NCBI RefSeq assembly: GCF_007997305.1
Contig: NZ_VORZ01000001.1
Coordinates: forward strand, 1,178,001 to 1,242,000
Source: Psychrobacter frigidicola
GTDB lineage: Bacteria > Pseudomonadota > Gammaproteobacteria > Pseudomonadales > Moraxellaceae
DNA: 64,000 bases
Direction: 5' to 3'
The number at the start of each line of letters is the position of its first letter. The first letter of the stretch is position 1. Made by a program: the position numbers and the translations under genes. A model generated the notes under the pieces. That model made no database searches, was not told the DNA's origin, and saw only the letters and a program-made list of their open reading frames with translations. Shown here piece by piece: positions 30,077 to 39,892 of this stretch.

Positions 30077-31741
30077 CTAGCCAGTTTTGTCGCTTTGACG
30101 CAGCAATATCCAGACCGGAATCAGGCCGACCAGTACAATGAGTAAGCTTGGTAAGGCGGCTCTTGCCCACATGCCTTCACTGGTCATCTCAAACACGCGT
30201 ACTGCCAGCGTATCCCAACCTTGCCGACGTGTCATTAAAGTAATAGGCATCTCTTTCATGACTTCAACAAAGCCCATTAATAAAGCAGTTAATACGCCTG
30301 GGCTAAGCACTGGTAACACCACTTGTCGCCAGCGCTGAAAGGGGCTATCACTGAGCAACTTGGCTGCGGCCTCTTGATTAATAGTCAAGCGTTGTAATTG
30401 GCGATCAACAGGCTGAAAGCTAACGGTCATAAAGCGGGTTGATAATGCCAGCAGCATGACAATGACACTACCTGACAAGACTTGATGTGAGGTAATGCCA
30501 AAAGCAATCAGTTGATTGTCTAGCCATGCAATCGGTATAAATACGCCAACAGCCAACACTGTCCCCGGCACGACATAGCCTAAATTGGCTAAAGTGGTCA
30601 TCAATTTAGTCGATTTATCCGGATACTGCCGTTTAACCCATGCAATGATAACGGCTAGAACGGCGATAAATAACGTTGTCATACTAGCAAGCAGCAGACT
30701 ATTGGTAACAAAACCAATATAGCGCGCATCAAAATCTTGCTGAAAATTCATCGCTGTCCAATACACCAGCTGTAAGAACGGCACTAAAAAGGCAATAAAA
30801 AACACCACGGTACATAGTAACGTCATCGCGTACTTAGCCGGTATACTGGTCTCAAAGCGACGACTATTTCCTTGCGTCACTGCATTGCCACGCTTGGCTT
30901 GCCAATACTGCTCAAATAATACAACGATAAACACTACGCCAATAAGTAAGGCAGCCAACTGTGCGGCAGTGGTTAAACTAAAAAAGCCAAACCACGCTTT
31001 ATAAATAGCCGTGGTAAAGGTATCTACATTAAATACAGACACAGCCCCAAAGTCAGCGAGGGTTTCCATCGCAGCAAGTAAGAGTCCACCAATAACCCAA
31101 GGTAACGCTTGCGGTAACGCCAAACGAAAAAACACTCGACTGCGGCTTAGTCCCAGCATTTGACCCGCCTCAATAGCGCGCCTACCCTGTGATAAAAAAG
31201 CTTGGCGCGCCAGTAAATACACGTAAGGATAAAATGCCAGCGACAGTACAATACCGGCACCCCATACATTGCGCACCGAGGGAATAGCGGTACTGATACC
31301 AAAATCACGCAGCCCTGTCTGCAGTGGCCCACTAAAATCAACAATGCCTATCGTGACAAAGGCAAAAACATAAGCTGGGATTGCTAGTGGTAACATCAGC
31401 GCCCACGCAAAAAACCGCTGTCCAGGAAAACGATACATACTAGTCACCCACGCAAGCGCAGTGCCTATAGTGCCAGAGATTACTGTCACCATCAGTAATA
31501 ATATTGCCGTATTTTTGAGCACTTGCGGCAGTATATATTCACGCATGTGCGTCCAAATATCTGCCACCGGCTGTGTCCATGACAACAGCACAATTAAAAT
31601 TGGGACGAGCATAAACAACGAAATCAGTCCTAAGACTGATTTCGAGATAATCCGTTTGCCGACCGTATGGTCTTGACTAGCAACACGGGCTTTTTTGACC
31701 GTATCGCTTTGACGATTAGACGCTTTTGGCATGGTCATCAT
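30077..31741 (-). CDS. fbpB: ferric iron ABC transporter permease
   Basis: The 554-residue inner-membrane protein is a fused permease with two copies of the binding-protein-dependent transport domain and about 12 membrane segments. Each half has an EAA-type loop that contacts the ATPase: AGQMLGLSRSRVFFRLALPQALP in the first (here EAGQMLGLSRSRVFFRL) and EAAAKLLSDSPFQRWRQVVL in the second. This architecture is that of FbpB/ThiP-type permeases. It sits between the binding protein and the ATPase on the same strand. Confidence 0.92.
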   Translation of the reverse strand: MMTMPKASNRQSDTVKKARVASQDHTVGKRIISKSVLGLISLFMLVPILIVLLSWTQPVADIWTHMREYILPQVLKNTAILLLMVTVISGTIGTALAWVTSMYRFPGQRFFAWALMLPLAIPAYVFAFVTIGIVDFSGPLQTGLRDFGISTAIPSVRNVWGAGIVLSLAFYPYVYLLARQAFLSQGRRAIEAGQMLGLSRSRVFFRLALPQALPWVIGGLLLAAMETLADFGAVSVFNVDTFTTAIYKAWFGFFSLTTAAQLAALLIGVVFIVVLFEQYWQAKRGNAVTQGNSRRFETSIPAKYAMTLLCTVVFFIAFLVPFLQLVYWTAMNFQQDFDARYIGFVTNSLLLASMTTLFIAVLAVIIAWVKRQYPDKSTKLMTTLANLGYVVPGTVLAVGVFIPIAWLDNQLIAFGITSHQVLSGSVIVMLLALSTRFMTVSFQPVDRQLQRLTINQEAAAKLLSDSPFQRWRQVVLPVLSPGVLTALLMGFVEVMKEMPITLMTRRQGWDTLAVRVFEMTSEGMWARAALPSLLIVLVGLIPVWILLRQSDKTG

Positions 31742-31873
31742 AGATTTAATGTCATCATAAAATTATTACCATATCAGACGCATAAAAAAATCGTATTATA
31801 TTGTATGTATCAAAGCAGTGTTTAGACTGGCTGTGTTTAGCTAAGCATATTTGGCTAAGAGACAGTTGGCGAA

Positions 31874-33022
31874 TTATTTGTAGCCCGCTTTATCCATTAA
31901 TTGAATAGACTGCGTCTGTAAAGCACCAAACTTTTGAACGCTGATAGTATCTTGTTTGAACGGACCCCAAGATCTGAGTAAATCCGACTCATCGATACCT
32001 TCTTTGACAGGATATTCTTTATCAGAGCTGGCATATAAACCTTGTGCTTTATCAGACGATAACCATTCCATCAATTTAAGCGCGCCATCTGGATTGTCTG
32101 AGTTTGCAATGACCCCAGCTCCTGAAATATTCACATGGGTACCGGTAGTGTCTTGGTTCGCCCAAAATATTTTTACTGGGAAATTAGGTTTTTCATCAAG
32201 CAGGCGACCGTAATAATAGCTATTAGAAACACCGACTTCACACTGACCAGCAGCAATGGCTTCTAACATGCTGGTATCGTCACTAAACACGTCCGTTGCT
32301 AAATTATCCACCCAGCCGCGAATAACTTGTTCCGTTTTTTCTACGCCTAAGTTTTCCATCATACTGGCAACTAGTGACTGATTATAAACCGCTTTCGATG
32401 AGCGCAGGCATAGCTTACCTTTCCATTTTGGATCGGCTAAATCGGCATAGGTTGATAGCTGGGCAGCATCAACTTTGCTTGGGTCATAAAATATAGTACG
32501 CGCGCGTAGAGACAGACCTGTCCACAAGCCTTTAGGATCACGGTACTTAGCAGGAACGTTAGCCTCTAAAATAGGAGAAGATACGGGTTGCAACAAGCCT
32601 TGCTCCGCCGCTTGCCATAAGTTGCCGGCATCAACTGTTAATAGCATATCTGCTGGCGTATTCTTACCTTCAGCATCTAGACGCGCCATTAGTGGACCCG
32701 TTTTATCCGTGACCAGCTCAATCTTCACACCGGTTTCTTCGGTATATTGATCTAATAATGGCTTAATTAACTGCTCATTACGTGAAGAGTAAATGGTCAC
32801 CACTTGATCACTGTTGGCCGTTGCAGTGCTATTGGTCGCAGCATCTTGACCCGCGACTGGGGCGGTAGTTTCTACTGGCGCATCGGTATCGGCTCCTTGC
32901 TCAGGCGTTTCCGCTTTATTACAACCAACCAAACCTAACATCAAGCTAAAGACCGCAACAGATAAGGTGGCCTTTACAGGACGAGTAAAAGAGGGCAATG
33001 CTGTAACGGCATTCAACGGCAT
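31874..33022 (-). CDS. fbpA: ferric iron-binding lipoprotein of the ABC importer
   Basis: The 382-residue protein has a lipoprotein signal ending SLMLGLVGC, then an Ala/Thr-rich linker and an extracellular solute-binding domain (VVTIYSSRNEQLIKPLLDQY onward). The segment SNSYYYGRLL contains the adjacent tyrosines that bind iron in FbpA proteins. I start at the ATG at 33020-33022 because GGAG lies six bases upstream; the ATG four codons earlier has none. Fe(III) is the best substrate guess given the Tyr pair and the Fur-like site upstream, but other metals are not excluded. Confidence 0.92.
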   Translation of the reverse strand: MPLNAVTALPSFTRPVKATLSVAVFSLMLGLVGCNKAETPEQGADTDAPVETTAPVAGQDAATNSTATANSDQVVTIYSSRNEQLIKPLLDQYTEETGVKIELVTDKTGPLMARLDAEGKNTPADMLLTVDAGNLWQAAEQGLLQPVSSPILEANVPAKYRDPKGLWTGLSLRARTIFYDPSKVDAAQLSTYADLADPKWKGKLCLRSSKAVYNQSLVASMMENLGVEKTEQVIRGWVDNLATDVFSDDTSMLEAIAAGQCEVGVSNSYYYGRLLDEKPNFPVKIFWANQDTTGTHVNISGAGVIANSDNPDGALKLMEWLSSDKAQGLYASSDKEYPVKEGIDESDLLRSWGPFKQDTISVQKFGALQTQSIQLMDKAGYK

Positions 33023-33138
33023 GGTTTTCTCCATAAATGGGGCAATAAGTAGATGAGGTAGGATTATTTAATCAACTGCTAATAGATAAGAAAAACTTAA
33101 AAAACGTTAATCACAAAATGATAAAAACTGAAAGCAAC

Positions 33139-33181
33139 ATACTAATACAAATGAGATTAGTTATCAATACATTTGTATTAG
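33139..33181 (-). promoter_or_regulatory. Fur-like operator and promoter of fbpABC
   Basis: On the minus strand TTGATA (33162-33167) and TAGTAT (33139-33144) are 17 bases apart. Between and over them lies TGAGATTAGTTATCA (plus strand, 33152-33166), which matches 11 of 14 defined positions of the 7-1-7 Fur motif TGATAATNATTATCA. The whole is bracketed by a perfect 12-base inverted repeat, CTAATACAAATG at 33142 and CATTTGTATTAG at 33170. Confidence 0.65.
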
Positions 33182-33216
33182 CTTATGATTACACTGTCAT
33201 GCTATTAAGAGATAAC

Positions 33217-34041
33217 CTAGAATGAACTGTGCAGCAGCCAATGTCCCAAAACCACATTTACCGCCGCTTCAGTACGTAAAACTCGCGTGCCTATGTTCAC
33301 CGCTTGACAGCCTTGCGCAGCAAATAGCTCAATCTCATAATCAATCCAACCGCCTTCCGCCCCAATACAAACCACACTAGGTAACGCAGTCTCTAGTGTA
33401 TTTACAGCTGGGTTTTCCTTCACAGAGTAACCGTCAGCTGTAGCTAACTCTGGCTGCTCGTTTAACGATGAAACTGACGGTAAAGAAAGCTGGCGTAAAT
33501 ATGCCAATAATGATTGCTCACTATAAGGATGGGCGACGATGGCATGATGAGTAATCAAACTTGCCAGCTCATCTTCAACAAAAGGCTTAAAACGTTTTTG
33601 CAAACTGATACCTGGCGCGATCGTATCGATGCCTTGTTGTAGGCCTTCTAAGACGAACTCATCTAAACGCGCTAATAAGGGACTTTGCCAGTAACTTTTT
33701 TGAGTACGATAACTATTGATCAGAATAATATCGCGCACGCCAAGCGCGGTCATATCCATAATTAAGCGCCGCAATACTTTGGGGCGTGGCAAGGCCAAAA
33801 TTACCGTCACATCAAGTTTAGCAGGTGGTAGTTTATCTAACTGTACATCACGCAGTTGGATACTATCAGCTGTCATTTTATCAATAACTGCGCTGCCCAA
33901 ATTACCACCAAGCTCACCAATTTTTAAGGTATCGCCAACTTTTGCGCCCAATACTTTATTGATATGTTCAATTTGGCTGATGGCGCTAATCTTTGCAAAA
34001 GGTCGTGAAAAATGATCAGCAGGTAATAAAATACAATTCAT
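33217..34041 (-). CDS. rsmE: 16S rRNA (uracil1498-N3)-methyltransferase
   Basis: RsmE methylates U1498 of 16S rRNA. The SPOUT-fold knot is visible at the C-terminus: VVCIGAEGGWIDYEIELF, then GTRVLRTEAAVNVVLG, with the SAM-binding loop around the IGAEGG motif. The 274-residue length exceeds the E. coli protein (243) because of a Ser/Glu-rich insert around residues 185-215. The upstream LALPRPKVLRRLIMDMTALG and INSYRTQKSYWQSP are also family-typical. It lies directly upstream of the fbpA operator and downstream of waaA, on the same strand. Confidence 0.93.
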   Translation of the reverse strand: MNCILLPADHFSRPFAKISAISQIEHINKVLGAKVGDTLKIGELGGNLGSAVIDKMTADSIQLRDVQLDKLPPAKLDVTVILALPRPKVLRRLIMDMTALGVRDIILINSYRTQKSYWQSPLLARLDEFVLEGLQQGIDTIAPGISLQKRFKPFVEDELASLITHHAIVAHPYSEQSLLAYLRQLSLPSVSSLNEQPELATADGYSVKENPAVNTLETALPSVVCIGAEGGWIDYEIELFAAQGCQAVNIGTRVLRTEAAVNVVLGHWLLHSSF

Positions 34042-34113
34042 AAAGTCAATTACTTACTGTGAAAGGCTATCTTAAGGTAAAGGGCTATTATTAATAAAGC
34101 TTGGTAATAGAAT

Positions 34114-35676
34114 TTATTGGTTACTATTAGCAAACTGCGCAATGACCTCTTCAATCATCATGAGCTGACGCGTCAGTACGGTTTGCTGTTGCTCGGCTAA
34201 TTCTGCGCCTGCCTGCCCTGCTTGGTTAGCAAGAGGCAGATGACTTAGCCAAAATTGCAATTGGTTATAAATAAGAGCGTTATCGTTAGCATCAACACTC
34301 GCATTAACACCACCATCAACACCAGCAGCTTGCGCAATAAGCTCAGCTTTATCGTGCTCGGCAAACGGCTTAACGGTAGCGATAGGACGATAAAAATCGT
34401 TATGCGGTTGATATAATGCGCCAACGCCAGCAAGCTTGTCCACCACAGTTTGGCATGACTGGGTATAGCGTCCCATCAAGATAGGTGTCGCCACGCTTGC
34501 CGGTTCAACCGGATTATGACCGCCAATATCCGTTAGAGAACCACCGACCAATGCCACATCAGCCAGCGCAAACCAAGTCATCAGCTCGCCCATACTATCA
34601 GCCAGATAAACCTGCGTCTGCGCGGTGACGTTCTCCTTACTACTACGCCGCGCCATATTTAATCCTAATTTTTTAATTAAAACTGCGACTTCATCAAAGC
34701 GTTCAGGATGTCTTGGCACGATAATTAATAAGGTATCGCTAAGCTCAGGTATGGCTAATAATTGCTGCTGCAATGACAATACTATATCTTCCTCACCGCT
34801 ATGGGTACTGGCAGCGACCCAAATAGGGCGCTTCAAATGACGTAACTCAATATCGGTAGGTTGTTCGTTGAGCGCTTGTTGATTAAGAATAATAGCGTTT
34901 TTTTCTGCTGTATCTTGGTCTTTTTTTTGCTTTAAATTATCGTCATTACTATGAGTTATTTTAGGTGCATTAATTACCCATTTAAGCGAGCCAGTCACCT
35001 GAACTTGCGAACTATGAGCACCCAATTGTTGAAAACGCTCAGCTGATTCATCGTCTTGAGCAATAATTAACGTTAGGTTTTGCATCATACTGGCACTGAC
35101 TGCGCTAATTTTTTGATAACGGTTAAAAGACGCTGCTGATAACCGACCATTGACTAAGATGCTGGGAATATTCTGCTGGGCAAGCACTGTTAAGGTATTT
35201 GCCCACAGCTCAGTTTCGACAAACATAGCAGCGACCGGTTGCACATGCGCTAAGAAAGTCTTAATAACTGCTGGGGTATCGACTGGCACGTAACTGTGAC
35301 TCATGCGCTCTTGAACAATAGCCTCTGCAAAACGGCTAGCACCACGGGTAAAACCAGTTTGCGTAGTGTTGGTCAGCCAAATCTGATACTCCTGTTGTAG
35401 TAATTTATCCAGCAATGGCGCAATCGTATTGGTTTCACCCAGTGACACCGCATGACACCAAATTATTTTGCGATTGGCTTTAGCTTGAGTCACTGGGCGC
35501 GGCGGATAATGCTTACCAAAGCGCTGCGCGACCTCTTGCTGATAGTTATCACGCTTATGTGAGCGCCGCCATACTTGCAGGCGATACAAAGGCTTTAATA
35601 AGCTAATAATTAGGCGGTAATACCAAGGTGGGTTACTGACTGGGCGTCTAGTTACTGGTGTAGAATTTATTTCCAT
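34114..35676 (-). CDS. waaA: 3-deoxy-D-manno-octulosonic acid transferase
   Basis: WaaA (KdtA) adds Kdo residues to lipid IVA at the inner membrane. Family hallmarks are an N-terminal hydrophobic anchor, IIWCHAVSLGETNTIAPLL, MFVETELWANTL with the catalytic Glu region, ILVNGRLSAASFNRY, and DVALVGGSLTDIGGHNPVEPA near the C-terminus. The 520-residue length against 425 in E. coli comes from a hydrophilic insert (about residues 233-275, rich in Asn, Lys and Gln) and an insert near 445-470. Together with LpxA, LpxD and FabZ it represents the LPS core of this window. Confidence 0.95.
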   Translation of the reverse strand: MEINSTPVTRRPVSNPPWYYRLIISLLKPLYRLQVWRRSHKRDNYQQEVAQRFGKHYPPRPVTQAKANRKIIWCHAVSLGETNTIAPLLDKLLQQEYQIWLTNTTQTGFTRGASRFAEAIVQERMSHSYVPVDTPAVIKTFLAHVQPVAAMFVETELWANTLTVLAQQNIPSILVNGRLSAASFNRYQKISAVSASMMQNLTLIIAQDDESAERFQQLGAHSSQVQVTGSLKWVINAPKITHSNDDNLKQKKDQDTAEKNAIILNQQALNEQPTDIELRHLKRPIWVAASTHSGEEDIVLSLQQQLLAIPELSDTLLIIVPRHPERFDEVAVLIKKLGLNMARRSSKENVTAQTQVYLADSMGELMTWFALADVALVGGSLTDIGGHNPVEPASVATPILMGRYTQSCQTVVDKLAGVGALYQPHNDFYRPIATVKPFAEHDKAELIAQAAGVDGGVNASVDANDNALIYNQLQFWLSHLPLANQAGQAGAELAEQQQTVLTRQLMMIEEVIAQFANSNQ

Positions 35677-35848
35677 AAGATGACTGTTCAGCTATTTTGT
35701 ATATATATGAGACTTATTTATATGAGGCTTAGGATTTAACAGCTCAAATTCAAAGATAAGTTTTGCACCATTTAATGAGAAATTATTATTAAAAATTGCT
35801 ATAAGAAAAACAAGATTAATAAGGAAACCATAATCAAAGGTCAGATGA

Positions 35849-37345
35849 CTACACAAAAATAATTAATAATACAGCCGCAACTATTACTGCCGCAATTAAA
35901 AGCTGATAGCGCTTAAAGCTATGTTCTTCTTGCTCTCGCGTGGTAATTAACATCTGCGCTTGCTGCCACTGCGCTACAAGGCTTTCTGCCTCGAGATGTC
36001 CATTCTTAGCCGCTTGTTCAAGCCATTGTTTACCAGTCTCAATATCTTGCGTCACGCCTACCCCTTGATAATACATTTTACTTAGCAAACGCTGGGCGCG
36101 GCTATCCTTAGTACTAGCGGCTTGTTTGACCCAATCAACGCCCGCCTCTTTACTGGCGGCTTTATCTTCTAAATTATTTATTGACAAGCCTTCACCTAAT
36201 AACTCATACATCGCCAATCGCAGCATCGCGGCAGTATTACCAGCCATTGCAGATTTATTTAGTAAAACAAGGGCTTGCTCGCGTGACGCTTGGTGCTTAT
36301 GTGAAAACATCACTTGGGCGCGTGCTTTATGCTGCTTAGCAATATGGCGTTCAAACTGGTCAAGAATTTTACGTGCTTGCCTATAGTCCTCATTGCCCGC
36401 TGTTTGTACCAGTTCAATCTCATCCAATTCGGTGAGAAGTTGAGTAAATATTTCAGGTGTTGGGGCTATTTGAATGGCTGGTTTTGGTGGCGCTGGCTGA
36501 GTTTGGATTGGCGTTGGCTGAATATTATCAGGCACTGTTATTAAATTTTTTGTTAAAATGGGTGTCGGTGCTACTTTAGTTATTGAAACTGGTGACGATG
36601 ATGTTGATGCAACAGATATCTGTTGTGCTGTGTTAACGATGGGCTGGCTGGCACGTGGGCTTTTATTTATTAGTGTGTCATCTATTAAGCTATTATTCGC
36701 TGAAAACTCAGTGTTGACATTATTATTGGCTTTATTGGATGTGAAATTAGGTAACAAAGCACTAACTGCCTGATATAAGCCGCTGGCAACTTGTCCCCCT
36801 TGTAGTGCCTGAAACTGCCGGTCAATATGACCAAATAAGCGCATTCCTATCGGTTCTAAAGCAAAGAATAACGGCACGGCTACCTTGTCACTCACTTCAG
36901 CCTTTATGCCTTCATTCTGGGTAGCAGCAGCTTTATACAGTACCGCCATATGTCGATAAAAGTCATCAGTTATCAAGGGTAATTCAGGATATCGCGCACG
37001 CAACTCAAATTGACCATACCAATGGGGCATATTTTGCCACTGTTTTGCCAATACCTGTCCTGCATAAAAGGCTAGAAATATCAGCAAATTACGATAGCGC
37101 TCATCCGCTAACAACTTGTCTTCATGCCAGATATTAGCCTTAATCATATCTCGACGCATCTGCAAAATCAGCGTATCAAGCCGTTGCAAGCTCAGTAATG
37201 ACTTATCTAACTGACAATTATGCAAAGCCGCCTCATAGGCAATACCGCCCGCAATAGGACGATTAGTTAAGAAGTCTTGCCAGTAGCCTTCTGCGACATA
37301 ATCGAGTGGCGTTTTGGGTAAAGAGGTTGCAGACATAACCGGCAT
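35849..37345 (-). CDS. Sel1-repeat protein with C-terminal membrane anchor
   Basis: The 498-residue protein begins with an alpha-helical part that I do not recognise (to about residue 215), continues with a Pro/Thr/Ser-rich linker, and has Sel1-type repeats from about 365 (LLNKSAMAGNTAAMLRLAMYELLGEG; LLSKMYYQGVGVTQDIETGKQWLEQAAKNGHLEAESL in shorter pieces). The last 20 residues, starting RYQLLIAAVIVAAVLL, form a tail anchor, so the repeats would lie in the cytoplasm. Sel1 repeats bind partner proteins. No neighbour suggests a role. Confidence 0.8.
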   Translation of the reverse strand: MPVMSATSLPKTPLDYVAEGYWQDFLTNRPIAGGIAYEAALHNCQLDKSLLSLQRLDTLILQMRRDMIKANIWHEDKLLADERYRNLLIFLAFYAGQVLAKQWQNMPHWYGQFELRARYPELPLITDDFYRHMAVLYKAAATQNEGIKAEVSDKVAVPLFFALEPIGMRLFGHIDRQFQALQGGQVASGLYQAVSALLPNFTSNKANNNVNTEFSANNSLIDDTLINKSPRASQPIVNTAQQISVASTSSSPVSITKVAPTPILTKNLITVPDNIQPTPIQTQPAPPKPAIQIAPTPEIFTQLLTELDEIELVQTAGNEDYRQARKILDQFERHIAKQHKARAQVMFSHKHQASREQALVLLNKSAMAGNTAAMLRLAMYELLGEGLSINNLEDKAASKEAGVDWVKQAASTKDSRAQRLLSKMYYQGVGVTQDIETGKQWLEQAAKNGHLEAESLVAQWQQAQMLITTREQEEHSFKRYQLLIAAVIVAAVLLIIFV

Positions 37346-37461
37346 AAGGCAAGCCTATCCTTTTATTAAATAAGTGAGCAGCGATCGATTATAATATTGA
37401 GTGTTCAGTATTGTCAGTAATTAAAGCGCTCAGCCGTTACCTTAACCCAAAATCCAAATCG

Positions 37462-39099
37462 CTACAATAAAGGACTAAACAGACGCACGACATTATCAAA
37501 TAAACGCTCATAATCCCGGCGCTGCTCCCATTCATCTAATCCCATAAAACGACAGCTTTGTAAATACGATTCCTGACAATCAGCAACTTGCGCGACCATC
37601 TCTGGCGTATAAATAGCCAAAGTTACCTCCATATTCAAATAAAAGCTGCGCATATCAATATTGACCGTGCCGAACAGACAGTAATCATCATCAATAACGA
37701 CTGTTTTAGCATGCAGTAGTCCTCCTTTGAATAACGCAATGGTCACCCCCGCCTCTAATAGCTCCTGATAATACGCTTGTGAGGCATGCTGGACTAAAAA
37801 CGAATCGACCTTTTCGGGAATAATCAACGTCACGTCAACCCCGCGTTTGGCTGCGGTTACTAGCGCCCCTGATAGGGCTTCATCCGGAACAAAATAGGGG
37901 GTGGTAATTTGAATTCGATTATTGGCGCGGTGAATAACGGTTACCAAAGTATTATAAATTACATGCGCCGTCACTTGAGGCGCTGAGGGAATCAGCTGTG
38001 CCACCACTCCGTCTACTACAGGCATTTTCGGAATGACAATGGATGTCGCTCCCGTAATCGGCTGCTCAATATAATCTACCGCATTATTTAGTACCTGTAT
38101 CCGACTGTTCATATCATTAATGGTTGGATGTCGTACGTACAGCTTACGCGTATAACTGTTTACTCGCTTATGTAACTCATCTAAATTGTCGCTATTCTCA
38201 GCGCCAATATCAGTGATTACTACCTTAGCCATCGCCGTTGCAATACTGACCTCGTTCTCACTGACACTACGTATCGCCATATCAATCCACTGACCGATCC
38301 CTATATCCTGCTTAAAAAACTTTGGATCAACCAAGTTAAAACTACCGATATAGCCAATGTGCTCATCAACAACCACAATCTTACGGTGATTACGCAGATC
38401 TGAGCGCTTAAATAACGTCTTAAACAATCCTACTGGTAGCGATTGATGCACAAAAACACCCGCACGCTCTAACTCCCGATGTTCTGCACTATTAAAGAAA
38501 CTAAAACTACCAACGCTATCGATAAGAATATGACATTCTATCCCGCGCTGACCAGCTGCCACTAGTGCTTCTATAACATCTAGCACCTGCCCTTTAGGAT
38601 AAATGATATAAAATTCCATCAAAATCGTACGTTGAGCCGCCTCAATATCCTCAATCAAACGCTCAAATATAGCCTCAGAATGAGTCAATAGCTGCATCTG
38701 GTGACCAGCAAAGACACCAAAACCCGTCCAACGCGTACCAATTTTACTAACACCGCGGTAGTGCTCGGGCAGCAACTCTTGGCCTTTATTAAACACCAAA
38801 CGCTCACGCTCTGCCATCTCATTCATGAGCAGCCGTGCCTGATCCATCCGCTGACGATAGCGACTACCGATCATCGGCTCGCCGACCAGAACATAGGTGA
38901 TCAGTCCAAACACAGGCAACGTATACAAAATTGCTATCCATGCAATGGCCACACCAATATTGCGCTGTACGGAGACAATACGCAAAGTCATCACGACCAT
39001 TAGGATAATATGCAGTATCCAACCAAACCCTGCAAAATCAGTCCATGACCACGATGCAATGTGCTGCTCAGTACTTAAAGCGTTTATATTCACATTCAT
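37462..39099 (-). CDS. cls: cardiolipin synthase, ClsA type
   Basis: Cls condenses two phosphatidylglycerols to cardiolipin. Two N-terminal membrane segments (ILHIILMVVMTLRIV; VAIAWIAILYTLPVFGLITY) precede two phospholipase-D domains, each with an HKD motif: HRKIVVVDEHIGYIGSFN and HAKTVVIDDDYCLFGTVN. The ATG at 39097-39099 (MNVNIN) gives 545 residues; a TTG 15 codons upstream opens the frame but has no ribosome site. It is longer than the E. coli enzyme (486) by an insert near residues 335-385 between the domains. A second PLD-type enzyme is at 62269. Confidence 0.93.
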   Translation of the reverse strand: MNVNINALSTEQHIASWSWTDFAGFGWILHIILMVVMTLRIVSVQRNIGVAIAWIAILYTLPVFGLITYVLVGEPMIGSRYRQRMDQARLLMNEMAERERLVFNKGQELLPEHYRGVSKIGTRWTGFGVFAGHQMQLLTHSEAIFERLIEDIEAAQRTILMEFYIIYPKGQVLDVIEALVAAGQRGIECHILIDSVGSFSFFNSAEHRELERAGVFVHQSLPVGLFKTLFKRSDLRNHRKIVVVDEHIGYIGSFNLVDPKFFKQDIGIGQWIDMAIRSVSENEVSIATAMAKVVITDIGAENSDNLDELHKRVNSYTRKLYVRHPTINDMNSRIQVLNNAVDYIEQPITGATSIVIPKMPVVDGVVAQLIPSAPQVTAHVIYNTLVTVIHRANNRIQITTPYFVPDEALSGALVTAAKRGVDVTLIIPEKVDSFLVQHASQAYYQELLEAGVTIALFKGGLLHAKTVVIDDDYCLFGTVNIDMRSFYLNMEVTLAIYTPEMVAQVADCQESYLQSCRFMGLDEWEQRRDYERLFDNVVRLFSPLL

Positions 39100-39275
39100 A
39101 ACCACATGACTCGTATAAGTAAAACCAACTACATTGAACCACAAGCCCTAAAATGCTCATAGTATAGTGGCTTTTATCAGTCATACAATAGGCAACTATG
39201 TACTCAGGCCTCGTTCCCTATTCTATGCATTTTTCGTCTAATAACGACTATTTTAGGCAAAATGCAAAATAATAT

Positions 39276-39303
39276 TTGACAGGTAGGTAGAAATGTATAT
39301 ACT
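39276..39303 (+). promoter_or_regulatory. sigma-70 promoter for tRNA-Val/tRNA-Asp
   Basis: A consensus TTGACA is followed after 16 bases by TATACT. This would start transcription near 39311, 100 bases ahead of tRNA-Val. A CG-rich discriminator is not seen. Confidence 0.8.
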
Positions 39304-39410
39304 ACACACCCACAGCAAGTGGCTTTAATGAGCTTTTAGCTGTAGAAAAATTAATTGGAATATGACAGTTTTAATTAATTTAGAAAATGTTATTTAAGAC
39401 ATTTTCTCAA

Positions 39411-39486
39411 GGGTGATTAGCTCAGTTGGTAGAGCGTCTGCCTTACACGCAGAATGTCGGCGGTTCGAGCCCGTCATCACCCACCA
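39411..39486 (+). tRNA. tRNA-Val (anticodon TAC)
   Basis: Acceptor GGGTGAT pairs with ATCACCC, followed by A and encoded CCA. Anticodon stem TCTGC / GCAGA encloses CTTACAC, giving TAC. D-loop AGTTGGTAGAG and T-loop GGTTCGAGCC are regular. It is the first of two tRNAs in one transcript. Confidence 0.97.
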
Positions 39487-39540
39487 CTCTTTTAGCGAAG
39501 TGGGCTCCTTGATAAGAGCAAGACGCTAAAAACGACCTAA

Positions 39541-39617
39541 GCAGCGGTAGTTCAGTTGGTTAGAATACCGGCCTGTCACGCCGGGGGTCGCGGGTTCGAG
39601 TCCCGTCCGCTGCGCCA
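39541..39617 (+). tRNA. tRNA-Asp (anticodon GTC)
   Basis: Acceptor GCAGCGG pairs with CCGCTGC, followed by G and encoded CCA. Anticodon stem CCGGC / GCCGG encloses CTGTCAC, giving GTC. It lies 54 bases after tRNA-Val and is a substrate of Tgt from this window. Confidence 0.97.
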
Positions 39618-39670
39618 TATTTAGTAAAAAGCTAAAACGTATTTAAGCTCTCGAGTTTATGCAAGTTTCG

Positions 39671-39701
39671 CCTCAAACATAACTTTGTTTGGGGTTTTTT
39701 T
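39671..39701 (+). terminator. intrinsic terminator after the tRNA pair
   Basis: CCTCAAACA and TGTTTGGGG with a short loop (one U-G wobble on the plus strand), followed by seven T. Confidence 0.9.
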
Positions 39702-39892
39702 GTGTCTGTTTATTTTTCTTAATCACTCATAAATAGAATAATGACCACCAATATTTCGAGCAAGGTTTTGGTAAGTTCGAAGTGTCTAGCGGTATCTCTT
39801 CTGTTTAAAGTAGGCTAAATAAAATCTTTAGTAGGTATGATAAGACCAAAAAAGGTACGATGTTATTATACTGTAGACAAGGAAGCCTTATC

